Assembly (NCBI RefSeq): GCF_004684085.1
Contig: NZ_SRHZ01000062.1
Coordinates: 1 to 51,421 of the forward strand
Direction: 5' to 3'
Length of the DNA stretch: 51,421 nucleotides
Source: Stenotrophomonas maltophilia
Lineage (GTDB): Bacteria > Pseudomonadota > Gammaproteobacteria > Xanthomonadales > Xanthomonadaceae
In this document: piece after piece, positions 1 through 10,541 of the stretch
Layout of the letters: every line of letters begins with the position of its first letter
Position numbering within the stretch: the stretch's first letter is position 1
Notes under the pieces: model-generated
The model's database searches: none
What the model saw: the letters and a program-made list of their open reading frames with translations, nothing else
Told to the model about the DNA's origin: nothing
Made by a program: the position numbers and the translations under genes

Positions 1-103
1 AGGCGGGGTGGGTCCGGTTGCGGGGGCGTGAGCGCCATGGATGGCGCGACCGAGCCTACAGGGACGTATTTACGGCGTCCCCCGCAACCGGACCCGCCCC
101 GCC
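1..103. repeat. Large palindromic intergenic element, copy 1
   Basis: Two arms of about 24 bases (2-25 and 79-103) are inverted repeats with a single difference that would be a G-U wobble in RNA. Inside sit a hairpin at 32-47 (GCGCCA, loop TGGA, TGGCGC) and a weaker one at 61-81 (GGGACG/CGTCCC). The same left arm starts again at 51353. The element is longer and more complex than a SMAG repeat. I know of no established name for it. It could be a transcript-stabilising structure, a terminator or a non-autonomous mobile element; the sequence does not decide. Confidence 0.75.
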
Positions 104-258
104 AAACCACGGATAGTCCGCTGTTGCTGTTGCTTCGGCTTTGCCGTTGCTCGAAGGCCTCTGCGGGTGCCGGGCGCCGCCCGGCCGACTTCCGCCACTT
201 GCGGTGGCAGCGACGGCCCACTAGCCTTCGGCCGTCGTTCACCACCCAAGGACCGCCC

Positions 259-2223
259 GTGAAACACCGTCATCTCCTGCTGGCCTCGGCAATCGCCGCC
301 GCCACGCTGGCCCTGGCCGCCTGCAAGAAGGAAGCTGCCCCAGGCACCGACACTGCCAGCAGCAGCGCGCCGGCCGGCGAAACCGCCGACCAGTTCGTCG
401 CCCGCATCAATGCCGAATTCAAGGCGGCCTACCCGGAGATGACCTCGGCGCAGTGGCTGTCCTCCACCTACATCAACAGTGATTCAGAGCGCATCGCAGC
501 CAAGGCCAACGAGCGCTCGCTGACCCAGCTCAACAGCTGGATCGAACAGGCCGCCAAGTTCGACGGCAAGCCGATGAGCGAAGACAGCAAGCGCGCGATC
601 CACCTGCTGAAACTGATGTCGTCGATGCCGGCACCGCGCGATCCAGCCAAGCTGGCCGAACTGACCCAGATCGCCACCCGCATGGAAGGCAGCTACGGTG
701 CTGGCAAGTACTGCACCGACGCCAACGATCCGAACTCCTGCCGCCAACTGGGCGAGCTGGAACAGGTGCTGGCACGCAGCCGCGATTACGACAAGCAGCT
801 GGACGCCTGGCAGGGCTGGCACAGCACCACCAAGAGCATGCGCGGCGACTACCAGAAGTTCGTCGGGCTGGTGAACGAAGGTGCCAAGGGCATGGGCTTC
901 ACCGATGCCGGCCAGATGTGGCGCAGCGGCTACGACATGCCGCCGGAGCAGATCGGCCCGGAAACCGACCGTCTGTGGGAACAGGTGAAGCCGATGTACG
1001 AGCAGCTGCACTGCTACGCACGCGGCAAGCTGGACAAGACCTACGGCAAGGACAAGGCCGAAGTGGGCAACGGCCTGATCGCCGCGCACCTGCTGGGCAA
1101 CATGTGGCAGCAGGACTGGTCCAACCTGTGGGACCAGCTGGAGCCGTATCCGGGTGCCGGCAGCCTGGACATCACCGCTGCGCTTGAGAAGCAGTACCAG
1201 ACCAACCTGAGCGCAGCGCTGGCCAAGGCCGGCAAGGACGCCAACGTGGCCGCGCAGTACAAGGCCCAGCGTGAGGCCGAGCTGCGTACCGCCAAGCAGA
1301 TGACCGAGCGCGCGCAGGACTTCTACGTGTCGCTGGGCATGCCGTCCCTGCCGCAGTCCTATTGGGAAAAAACCCAGTTCATCAAGCCTGACGACCGCGA
1401 CGTGGTCTGCCACGCCAGCGCCTGGGACATGAACATGGAAGGCGATGTGCGCACCAAGATGTGCATCAAGCCGAACGAAGAGAACTTCACCACCATCTAC
1501 CACGAGCTGGGCCACATCTATTACGACCTGGCCTACAACCCGCTGCCGCCACTGTTCCAGGGCGGTGCCAACGATGGCTTCCATGAAGCGATCGGCGACA
1601 CCATCGTGCTGGCGATGACGCCCAAGTACCTCAGCTCGATCGGCCTGGTGGATGCGCCGACCGAAAGCCGCGAGGCGGTCATCAACAACCAGATGCGCAT
1701 GGCCCTGTCGGGCGTGTCATTCCTGCCGTTCGGGCTGATGATCGACCGTTGGCGCTGGGGCGTGTTCGATGGTTCCATCACCGCCGACAACTACAACAAG
1801 GCGTGGTGGGACCTGAAGGCCAAGTACCAAGGCGTGGCTCCGGCCAGCACCCGCGGCGAAGAGTTCTTCGACCCGGGTGCGAAGTACCACGTGCCGGGCA
1901 ACACCCCGTACACCCGCTACTTCCTGGCGCGCATCCTGCAGTTCCAGTTCTACAAGGGCCTGTGCGATGCCTCCGGCTACAAGGGGCCGCTGCATGAGTG
2001 CACCTTCTACGGCAACAAGGAAGCCGGCCAGAAGTACTGGGCAATGCTGAGCAAGGGTGCCAGCCAGCCGTGGCAGGCTACGCTGAAGGAACTGACCGGT
2101 ACCGACAAGCTCGATGCCGGCCCGATGATCGAGTATTTCAGCCCGGTCAACGCGTGGCTGAAGCAGCAGAACGAAGGCCAGATGTGCGGCTGGCAGGCCA
2201 ACGCGGCTCCCGCGGCGAAATGA
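259..2223 (+). CDS. M2 family zinc peptidase (ACE-like peptidyl-dipeptidase), lipoprotein
   Basis: This 654-residue protein is a zinc metallopeptidase of the M2 family (peptidyl-dipeptidase A, angiotensin-converting-enzyme type), which removes dipeptides from the C-terminus of peptides. The zinc motif HELGH is at residues 415-419, and the third ligand region HEAIGD starts at H442, the usual M2 spacing. The N-terminus is a lipoprotein signal (hydrophobic stretch, lipobox LAAC, lipidated Cys22), so it is expected to be anchored in the envelope and face the periplasm. The GTG at 259 was chosen because it puts the signal peptide at the N-terminus. The open frame continues upstream to 28, but that part lies in the palindromic repeat. 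An intrinsic terminator follows directly. Substrates are unknown; it probably takes part in peptide scavenging. Confidence 0.93.
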   Translation: MKHRHLLLASAIAAATLALAACKKEAAPGTDTASSSAPAGETADQFVARINAEFKAAYPEMTSAQWLSSTYINSDSERIAAKANERSLTQLNSWIEQAAKFDGKPMSEDSKRAIHLLKLMSSMPAPRDPAKLAELTQIATRMEGSYGAGKYCTDANDPNSCRQLGELEQVLARSRDYDKQLDAWQGWHSTTKSMRGDYQKFVGLVNEGAKGMGFTDAGQMWRSGYDMPPEQIGPETDRLWEQVKPMYEQLHCYARGKLDKTYGKDKAEVGNGLIAAHLLGNMWQQDWSNLWDQLEPYPGAGSLDITAALEKQYQTNLSAALAKAGKDANVAAQYKAQREAELRTAKQMTERAQDFYVSLGMPSLPQSYWEKTQFIKPDDRDVVCHASAWDMNMEGDVRTKMCIKPNEENFTTIYHELGHIYYDLAYNPLPPLFQGGANDGFHEAIGDTIVLAMTPKYLSSIGLVDAPTESREAVINNQMRMALSGVSFLPFGLMIDRWRWGVFDGSITADNYNKAWWDLKAKYQGVAPASTRGEEFFDPGAKYHVPGNTPYTRYFLARILQFQFYKGLCDASGYKGPLHECTFYGNKEAGQKYWAMLSKGASQPWQATLKELTGTDKLDAGPMIEYFSPVNAWLKQQNEGQMCGWQANAAPAAK

Positions 2224-2224
2224 G

Positions 2225-2261
2225 AAAAGGGGCGGATCCGCGAGGATCCGCCCCTTTTTTT
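2225..2261 (+). terminator. Intrinsic terminator after the M2 peptidase
   Basis: A perfect 15-bp stem (AAAAGGGGCGGATCC and its complement) with loop GCGA ends in a run of T. It starts two bases after the TGA. The A-run on the other arm makes it potentially bidirectional, so it could also stop transcription of the minus-strand gene that ends at 2346. Confidence 0.92.
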
Positions 2262-2263
2262 CG

Positions 2264-2334
2264 GTAGCGCCGGCCGCTGGCCGGCAACTGCACGGTGGAA
2301 ATCCAACGGGCAGCCGGCCAGCGGCCGGCTCTAC
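2264..2334. repeat. SMAG repeat pair, inverted
   Basis: A plus-oriented GTAG-headed palindrome (2264-2286, core GCCGGCCGCTGGCCGGC) faces a minus-oriented copy (2313-2334) across 26 bases. Inverted SMAG pairs like this can fold into one long hairpin in RNA. It fills the gap between two convergent genes. Confidence 0.85.
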
Positions 2335-2345
2335 CGCAACAGCGA

Positions 2346-2738
2346 TCAGCTGTGCTTCTTCGCGGCCATCGCCGCAGCCAGCGCGGCCTTGAACTCCTCG
2401 AAGGTCTGGCCCTTTTCCTTCGCTTCGGCCTGCGCGGCATCGCGCAATGCATCGGAGTACACGAGACGTACTGGCGTACCCTTGCGTTCGTGCAGTTCGC
2501 CGGCCTGCATGATCAGGGCAAGCACCTGGGCAGCACTCTCGCTCTGGCCCGCGATGCGGCCATCCATGCCCAGCACCCATTCGCCATCTCTACGCACGAC
2601 ACCGGCCAGCAGGGTGCGCTGCGCGTCGCGCAGTTCGGCATGCGGCTCCACCGGCGAGGCCTGCGCGGCAGCCTTGTTGGCGGCCTGCTTTTCCTGGCGA
2701 CGGCGCTGGTCGCGGCGGATCTTGGAGCTGGTGGACAT
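2346..2738 (-). CDS. Hypothetical protein, 130 aa, basic N-terminus
   Basis: I do not recognise a family. The 130-residue product has a very basic, glutamine- and alanine-rich N-terminal segment (about residues 5-28, SSKIRRDQRRRQEKQ) that looks like a charged helix. A more ordered middle part follows, containing GEWVLGMDGRIAGQS, and then an Ala/Lys/Glu-rich C-terminal helix ending AAMAAKKHS. There is no signal peptide or membrane segment, so it is probably cytosolic. The start at 2738 is the ATG at which the coherent protein begins; upstream in-frame sequence runs into the neighbouring gene. It lies 70 bp downstream of the siderophore-interacting protein gene on the same strand and could be co-transcribed with it. 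Confidence 0.7.
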   Translation of the reverse strand: MSTSSKIRRDQRRRQEKQAANKAAAQASPVEPHAELRDAQRTLLAGVVRRDGEWVLGMDGRIAGQSESAAQVLALIMQAGELHERKGTPVRLVYSDALRDAAQAEAKEKGQTFEEFKAALAAAMAAKKHS

Positions 2739-2808
2739 GGTGCGGTACCGCTGCGAGGGGGGCGCAAGGATAACGCACCCCGCCCGCAGCGCCGCTTCAC
2801 GCTCCCAT

Positions 2809-3705
2809 TCAGTCCAGCACCTTGCCGTGCCGCCAGTAGCCCATGAAGGTGATGGCACGACGGTCCAGCCCGCAGTCACGCACCAGGTGACGGCGGATCG
2901 CCATCACCGCTCCTGCTTCGCCCGCCACCCACGCATACAGCGGCCCGGCCACGCTGGCGTCGGCCTGCTCCCACAGGATCTGCGCATCGACGTCGATTTC
3001 CTCCAGCGCATCACCATCGGCCACGCTTGAGGTCGCTGCCAGCCGCGCCTGTACTGCCCGCAGCAATGGCTGGCCGTAGGCCGCCTGCCCACGCGGCAGC
3101 CACACCAGCTCGGCGGTGGCAGGTGCCTTCAGTGGCACCGCGTCGCCGCCCTGGGCAACTTCCAGCAGGGCCAGCGTACGCGGCGGCTCAACCATGTCCG
3201 CCAGCTCCTCAAGGATGCCTGCCACCGCAGGCAATGCTGTTTCATCAGCCACCAGCAGCACCTGGCCGACACCGGCCGGCGGCTTCCATTCCCAGCCTTC
3301 GCTGCTCTCGGCGCAGTCGGCGTCCGGGGCCAGCAGCACGACGCGGTCACCCGGGCGGGCGTGGATGGCCCAGCGCGAGGCGGGGCCGGTTTCGCCATGG
3401 ATGACGAAATCGACATCGACCTCGCCCTGCTCGGCCCGCAACTGGCGGATGGTGTAGGTACGCATCGGCGGGCGCTGATCGTCCGGCAGGGCCCGGTAGC
3501 GCGGGTACCAGTCGTCACCGCTGGGTACCTGCGGCAGGTCCTGGCCGGGCAAGGGGAAGAACACCTTGATCCGCTGGTCGGGGCCTTCGGTCTTCATCCG
3601 CGCCACGTCGGCGCCGGTGAACACCATGCGGTCCAGGGAAGGGGAAAGAACACGGCGCTCTTTCAGCGCCACCTCGAACAGGCGGTAGGTCTGCTGCGCA
3701 GCCAT
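2809..3705 (-). CDS. Siderophore-interacting protein (FAD-dependent NAD(P)H ferric-siderophore reductase)
   Basis: This 298-residue protein belongs to the SIP/ViuB family, which reduces Fe(III)-siderophore complexes in the cytosol to release iron. The N-terminal half (about residues 5-135) is the FAD-binding barrel with the flavin motif around MRTYTIRQ and the following VDVDFVIHGE. The C-terminal half (about 140-298) is the NAD(P)H-binding SIP domain beginning VLLVADETALPAVAGIL and ending in a typical YWRHGKVLD tail. Length is normal for the family. No siderophore synthesis or receptor gene is adjacent, so the siderophore is unknown. The ATG at 3705 gives the family N-terminus; an in-frame upstream extension to 3759 looks non-coding. 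Confidence 0.9.
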   Translation of the reverse strand: MAAQQTYRLFEVALKERRVLSPSLDRMVFTGADVARMKTEGPDQRIKVFFPLPGQDLPQVPSGDDWYPRYRALPDDQRPPMRTYTIRQLRAEQGEVDVDFVIHGETGPASRWAIHARPGDRVVLLAPDADCAESSEGWEWKPPAGVGQVLLVADETALPAVAGILEELADMVEPPRTLALLEVAQGGDAVPLKAPATAELVWLPRGQAAYGQPLLRAVQARLAATSSVADGDALEEIDVDAQILWEQADASVAGPLYAWVAGEAGAVMAIRRHLVRDCGLDRRAITFMGYWRHGKVLD

Positions 3706-3846
3706 GGGGGTACCTCGTGCAACGACATCGGAATGGCTGGCTGTCGTGCATCCACGCACCGGCTGGCTGGAGTGCCCAGCCTAGTCCGGCCGTTCCCTGT
3801 CGCAAGGGTTGCGGGCCTCACGGCCCGCCCTACCCCTGCGCGCTGC

Positions 3847-5073
3847 TCAATGGCCCGTGCAGGCCGCCTGTGCCGCGCGTTCACGCTGGTGTTCCCAGTA
3901 CCAGAACACGAAGCCGGCGCCGAAGAAAGCCGCTTGGCCCAGTGCCAGGTGCAGCGGGCTGGCGCTCAGCAGCGGCGACACCACGCCAGCCACCACGGTG
4001 CTGATCATCAGCTGCACGAAGGCCTGCAACGACGACGCCAGGCCACGCTGGTGCGGATACATGTCCAGCACCGCCAGCGCCAGGATCGGGAAAATCAGCG
4101 CCATGCCCATGCCGCCCAGGAAGATCGGCAGCACCGCCCACGGCAGCACGAACTGTGGAGACAGCGCCACGTAGCCGACGTTCAACAGCGCCGAAAGCGC
4201 ACACAAGCTGAAGCCGATTGCCACCTGGCGGGTGGGCGTGGTGTGCCCGGCCATGCGTCCGGACAGGAACGAACCGGTGGTCATGCCGCCAATGGTGGGA
4301 ATGAACAGCCAGGCGAAACCGCCTTCGCCCAGATGCAGGTGCTGCATCACGAACACCGGCGCCGAAGAGATGTACAGGAAGATGCCACCGAAGCCGATGC
4401 TGCCGGCCAGCGCCAGGCGCAGGAAGCGCGGGTTGAAGCCGATGCGCACGTAGTCGCGCATCAACGTGCGTGGCGACAACGGCACGCGTGCTTCGACCGG
4501 ATGGGTCTCCGGCAGATAGCGCGCGGTGGCTGCGAGCAGGACCAGCCCGAATACCACCAGGAACCAGAAGATCAGCGGCCAGCCGGCGCCACTGAGCAGG
4601 ATCCAGCCACCGATGATGGGCGCGATGGCCGGGGCGATGCCGAACAGCATCGACACCTGGCTCATCAGGCGCTGCGCGTCGTGGCCGTGGTACAGGTCGC
4701 GGATCACCGCGCGGCCGACGATCATGCCGACACCCGCCGACAGGCCCTGCAGCGCACGGAACGCCAGCAGCGTGGTCAGGTCGGTGGACAGCGCGCAGCC
4801 GACCGAGGCGCCGACGAACACCACCAGGCCACCGAGGATCACCCACTTGCGGCCCCAGGCATCGGACAGCGGGCCGTGCGCCAAGCTCATCAGGCCATAG
4901 AACAGCAGGTACACGCTGATGGTCTGCTGCACCGCCACCTCGTCCACCGCCAGGCGCTGGGCCAGCTGCGGGAACGCCGGGAAGATGGTGTCGATCGAGA
5001 ACGGACCGAACATGGCCAGGCCGGCGAGCAGCAGGGCCATGCGGCGGGTGGAAGGAGCAACAGCGGCGGTCAT
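3847..5073 (-). CDS. Bcr/CflA family MFS drug exporter
   Basis: A 408-residue major facilitator of the DHA1 class, about 12 membrane segments. It has the family opening LLLAGLAMFGPFSIDTIFPAFPQLAQ, the loop 2-3 motif GPLSDAWGRKWV and the antiporter-type segment LFGIAPAIAPIIGGW. Members export drugs such as bicyclomycin and chloramphenicol, and sulfonamides or cysteine, by proton antiport at the inner membrane. Start at 5073 (MTAAVAPSTRR) was chosen by family length. An ATG at 5097 is in frame but neither has a strong Shine-Dalgarno. It is divergent from the gcvP riboswitch region. The real substrate cannot be told from sequence. Confidence 0.88.
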   Translation of the reverse strand: MTAAVAPSTRRMALLLAGLAMFGPFSIDTIFPAFPQLAQRLAVDEVAVQQTISVYLLFYGLMSLAHGPLSDAWGRKWVILGGLVVFVGASVGCALSTDLTTLLAFRALQGLSAGVGMIVGRAVIRDLYHGHDAQRLMSQVSMLFGIAPAIAPIIGGWILLSGAGWPLIFWFLVVFGLVLLAATARYLPETHPVEARVPLSPRTLMRDYVRIGFNPRFLRLALAGSIGFGGIFLYISSAPVFVMQHLHLGEGGFAWLFIPTIGGMTTGSFLSGRMAGHTTPTRQVAIGFSLCALSALLNVGYVALSPQFVLPWAVLPIFLGGMGMALIFPILALAVLDMYPHQRGLASSLQAFVQLMISTVVAGVVSPLLSASPLHLALGQAAFFGAGFVFWYWEHQRERAAQAACTGH

Positions 5074-5285
5074 GGGAAAGGCGTCCGGCAGGGCCATGCG
5101 CGGCACGCACAGCGGGCGCCGGTCCCCTTCTGCAGGGACAGCGCCAGATGAATTCGGGTATCCGCCCATCATAGGTGTGGATTGCGCCGGGCGCCATGCA
5201 GGGATGCACAAAACGCACGACCGGGCCATCGGCCATTCAGCCGCGGCAGGCGCCGGGGGGAGCGGTCCACGGGCCCGCAACGGGC

Positions 5286-5291
5286 TATAAT
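5286..5291 (+). promoter_or_regulatory. Consensus -10 element of the gcvP promoter
   Basis: A perfect TATAAT lies about 14 bases before the first base pair of the glycine riboswitch, placing the transcription start near 5298. No recognisable -35 hexamer is found 17 bases upstream. The stretch 5074-5285 otherwise shows no gene. Confidence 0.65.
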
Positions 5292-5304
5292 CGGCGGGCA
5301 ACAC

Positions 5305-5470
5305 GGTGGGAGAAGCGGAACATCGCTGCCGAAGGCGCAACGCCCGTAATCGCTCAGGCCCGATACCACCCGTAACAGAACTCTGGAGAGACCGGTTCGA
5401 TCCGGCGCCGAAGGGGCACGAAGCTGCGGTCCGCCGCGCTTTTAAACTCTCAGGCAAAAGGACAGAGGGG
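5305..5470 (+). ncRNA. Tandem glycine riboswitch
   Basis: Two adjacent glycine aptamers are visible. Aptamer 1 (about 5305-5370) has GGGAGA, GCCGAAGGCGCAA and CGCTCAGG, closed by GGTGG/CCACC. Aptamer 2 (about 5381-5470) has the textbook GGAGAGACCGG, GCCGAAGGGG, AACTCTCAGG and GACAGAGG, closed by CTCTG/CAGAG. This RNA binds glycine and usually turns on glycine-cleavage genes when glycine is plentiful. The expression platform should lie in 5470-5537, where a GGGGCGCCCC palindrome sits before the gcvP start. Confidence 0.95.
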
Positions 5471-5537
5471 CGCCCCGCAGACCGCCGACCGGCGGCTTGT
5501 GCCCGTGCGTGTGCCCTTTCCTGACGGATCCTTCGCC

Positions 5538-8405
<2,868 letters not shown>

Positions 8406-8427
8406 TCCCTCGATCCATCGGTAAAAG

Positions 8428-8457
8428 AACGGCCCGCGCAAGCGGGCCGTTTTCGTT
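8428..8457 (+). terminator. Intrinsic terminator of gcvP
   Basis: A 10-bp perfect stem (AACGGCCCGC, loop GCAA, complement) is followed by TTTCGTTT, 23 bases after the gcvP stop. Confidence 0.92.
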
Positions 8458-8459
8458 TC

Positions 8460-8566
8460 CATCCACGCATGGCGTGGATCTACTACCTGCCACGGCGAAA
8501 CCGGGCCGTTCGGGTTTCCATCCACGCGCGGCGCATTCTCCGGTAGATCCACGCCATGCGTGGATG
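8460..8566. repeat. SMAG repeat pair of the ATCCACGC subtype
   Basis: A minus-oriented copy (8460-8483, core ATCCACGCATGGCGTGGAT, ending CTAC) and a plus-oriented copy (8543-8566, starting GTAGATCCACGCC) face each other. A decayed half-repeat (CATCCACGCGCGGCG) lies between them at about 8518-8532. The stem bases differ from the GCCGGCC subtype, but the GTAG head is shared. Confidence 0.85.
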
Positions 8567-8574
8567 CCGTGTTC

Positions 8575-8985
8575 TCACGGATCCGGCATCTGCCCCAGGC
8601 TCAACTGCCACGACACGCCGAAGCGGTCCTGCACCCAGCCATAGCGGTTGCTGAAATCGTAGTCGCCCACCGGCATCAGCCAGTGCCCGCCCTCGCCCAG
8701 CACGCGCGCCGCGCGCTCGAACTGCTCGGCGCCGGAACACTCGACGAACAGGGAGATCGATGGGGTGAAGGTAAAGTCGTGCACGTCCAGGCTGTCGAAG
8801 CACAGGTAGTGGGTGCCACCGAGCAGGAAGATGGCCTGGCGCACCTGCCCCGGCACCCCCGCTCCCGGGCCTTCCGGGTGGCGCTGCAGGGCCAGCAGGC
8901 GGAAATCGGCGAAGGCTTCGGCGTACAGGGCCAGGGCGGCCTCAGCCTGGCCGGTGAACATCAGGAAGGGACGGCTGCGCAGCAT
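8575..8985 (-). CDS. VOC superfamily (PhnB/glyoxalase-like) protein
   Basis: A 136-residue protein of the vicinal-oxygen-chelate superfamily, PhnB-like branch. It contains SRPFLMFTGQAEAALALYAEAF near the N-terminus, GTHYLCFDS in the middle and the typical C-terminal WGDYDFSNRYGWVQDRFGVSWQL-type ending (here preceded by MPVG). Such proteins form dimers of beta-alpha-beta-beta-beta modules. Many annotated PhnB homologues have no known substrate, and the older '3-demethylubiquinone methyltransferase' label is unreliable. The start at 8985 has GGGAG upstream. The gene stands alone between a SMAG pair and the permease gene. The function is inferred only at superfamily level. Confidence 0.85.
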   Translation of the reverse strand: MLRSRPFLMFTGQAEAALALYAEAFADFRLLALQRHPEGPGAGVPGQVRQAIFLLGGTHYLCFDSLDVHDFTFTPSISLFVECSGAEQFERAARVLGEGGHWLMPVGDYDFSNRYGWVQDRFGVSWQLSLGQMPDP

Positions 8986-9091
8986 GCGGTACTCCCGGTC
9001 GACGGGCCGCTGGCGGCCCACACGATCAGGATGGCACGCATCATGTGCGCAGGGTGTATCGGTAGCGCCTGGCCATGCCCGGCGGGATCAA

Positions 9092-10459
9092 TCACGCCTC
9101 GCGCATGCGCCGCGCGATGGCGCTGCTGGCGGCGATGGTGGCCGTCAGCGCGACCATCGACAGGAACTGCAGGCGGGTATGCGATTCGCTCAGCAGCAGG
9201 CCGAAGATCAGTGCCAGGATCGCCAACGCACAGACCGTCAGCCATGGGAAGCCAGCCATGCGGAACGGCAGGCGGGTGCCCAGGCGATCCGCGCGGCGGC
9301 GCAGCACGAGCTGCGAGACCAGCGACAACGTCCACACCAGCAGGCAGGTGGAACCGACGATGTTCAGCAGCACCGGCAGCACCTTGTCCGGGAACAGCAG
9401 CTCCATCACCGTGGCCGCGAAACCGAACAGCACACTGGCCAGCACCGCGATCACCGGCACCTGGCGCGGATCGGTCCAGCCAAGCACAGCCGGGGCTTCG
9501 CGACGCTGTGCCAGCGAGTACATCATGCGCGAAGCGCCGTAGAGGTTGGCATTGAGTGCCGACAGCAGCGCGATCACCGCGATCAGGGTGATGGCGGTAC
9601 CGGCGCCGGGAATGCGGGCGATATCCAATACGGCGGCAAACGGGGACTTCAGCGCTTCGCTGGTCCAAGGCACCACGGCGATGATCACGCTCAGCGAGCC
9701 GATATAGAACACCAGGATGCGCCAGGCCACGGTACGGATGGCGCGGGCGATGCTGCGTTCCGGGTCTTCCGTTTCAGCTGCGGCCACGGCCACGATCTCG
9801 GTGCCGCCAAAGGCGAACACGACAACCAGCAGCGCCGCGCCGATGCCGGCCAGACCCTTCGGGGCGAAGCCGCCATGCTCGGTGAAGTTGCTCAGGCCTG
9901 GCGAGGTCACCTGCGGCAGCCAGCCCATCAGCAGCGCCACGCCGATAGCGATGAAGGCCAGGATCGCCACCACCTTGAGGATGGCGAACCAGAATTCGAA
10001 CTCGCCGAAGTTCTTCACTCCGAGCAGGTTGATCGCGGTGAAGAACAGCATGAACGCCAGCGCTGCCATCGGCACCGGTATCGCCGGCCACACCGAGGCC
10101 AGCAGGCCGGCCGCCCCGACCGCCTCGGCAGCGATCACGATCACCAGCTGCACCCACCACAGCCAGCCTACGGTGGCGCCGGCGGTCGCGCCCATGGCGT
10201 CGGCCGCATACACCGAAAACGCGCCGCTGGTTGGCTTGGCCGCCGCCATCTCGCCCAGTGCGTTCATCACGATGATCACCAGCGCGCCAGCCACCAGGTA
10301 CGACACCAGCACTGCCGGACCGGCCGCCTGCACACCCACGCCCGAGCCGAGGAACAGGCCGGCGCCGATGGCGCTGCCCAGGCCCATCATGATCAGCTGG
10401 CGGGGCTTGAGCGAGTGCCCGAGGCGGGACGGCGAAGCAGTCGGAATCGAGTTGGGCAT
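9092..10459 (-). CDS. APC-superfamily amino acid permease (AAT/GabP-like)
   Basis: A 455-residue integral membrane protein with about 12 hydrophobic segments. The AAT-family signature is at the N-terminus: LKPRQLIMMGLGSAIGAGLFLGSG, followed by VMNALGEMAAAKPTSGAFSVYA. The conserved FAFGGTEIVAVAAAETEDPERS loop lies about half-way. Members import amino acids such as proline, GABA, aromatic amino acids or D-alanine/D-serine/glycine by proton symport at the inner membrane; the substrate here cannot be assigned. It lies 82 bp downstream of the PAS-AraC regulator gene on the same strand, which suggests that regulator controls it. The chosen ATG (10459) gives the normal N-terminus, though its Shine-Dalgarno is weak. 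Confidence 0.9.
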   Translation of the reverse strand: MPNSIPTASPSRLGHSLKPRQLIMMGLGSAIGAGLFLGSGVGVQAAGPAVLVSYLVAGALVIIVMNALGEMAAAKPTSGAFSVYAADAMGATAGATVGWLWWVQLVIVIAAEAVGAAGLLASVWPAIPVPMAALAFMLFFTAINLLGVKNFGEFEFWFAILKVVAILAFIAIGVALLMGWLPQVTSPGLSNFTEHGGFAPKGLAGIGAALLVVVFAFGGTEIVAVAAAETEDPERSIARAIRTVAWRILVFYIGSLSVIIAVVPWTSEALKSPFAAVLDIARIPGAGTAITLIAVIALLSALNANLYGASRMMYSLAQRREAPAVLGWTDPRQVPVIAVLASVLFGFAATVMELLFPDKVLPVLLNIVGSTCLLVWTLSLVSQLVLRRRADRLGTRLPFRMAGFPWLTVCALAILALIFGLLLSESHTRLQFLSMVALTATIAASSAIARRMREA

Positions 10460-10541
10460 CGGCAGGGCTGGCGGCGGGCTACAGGGGCGACACCTTACCC
10501 TGTCCCATGCCCACGGGGATAGGCACAGCGCAGCAGGCGGC

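Noticed and set aside
28..258. N-terminal extension of the M2 peptidase upstream of 259
   Set aside because: The extension runs through the palindromic repeat and places the signal peptide in the middle of the protein; a GTG at 259 with lipoprotein signal fits better.
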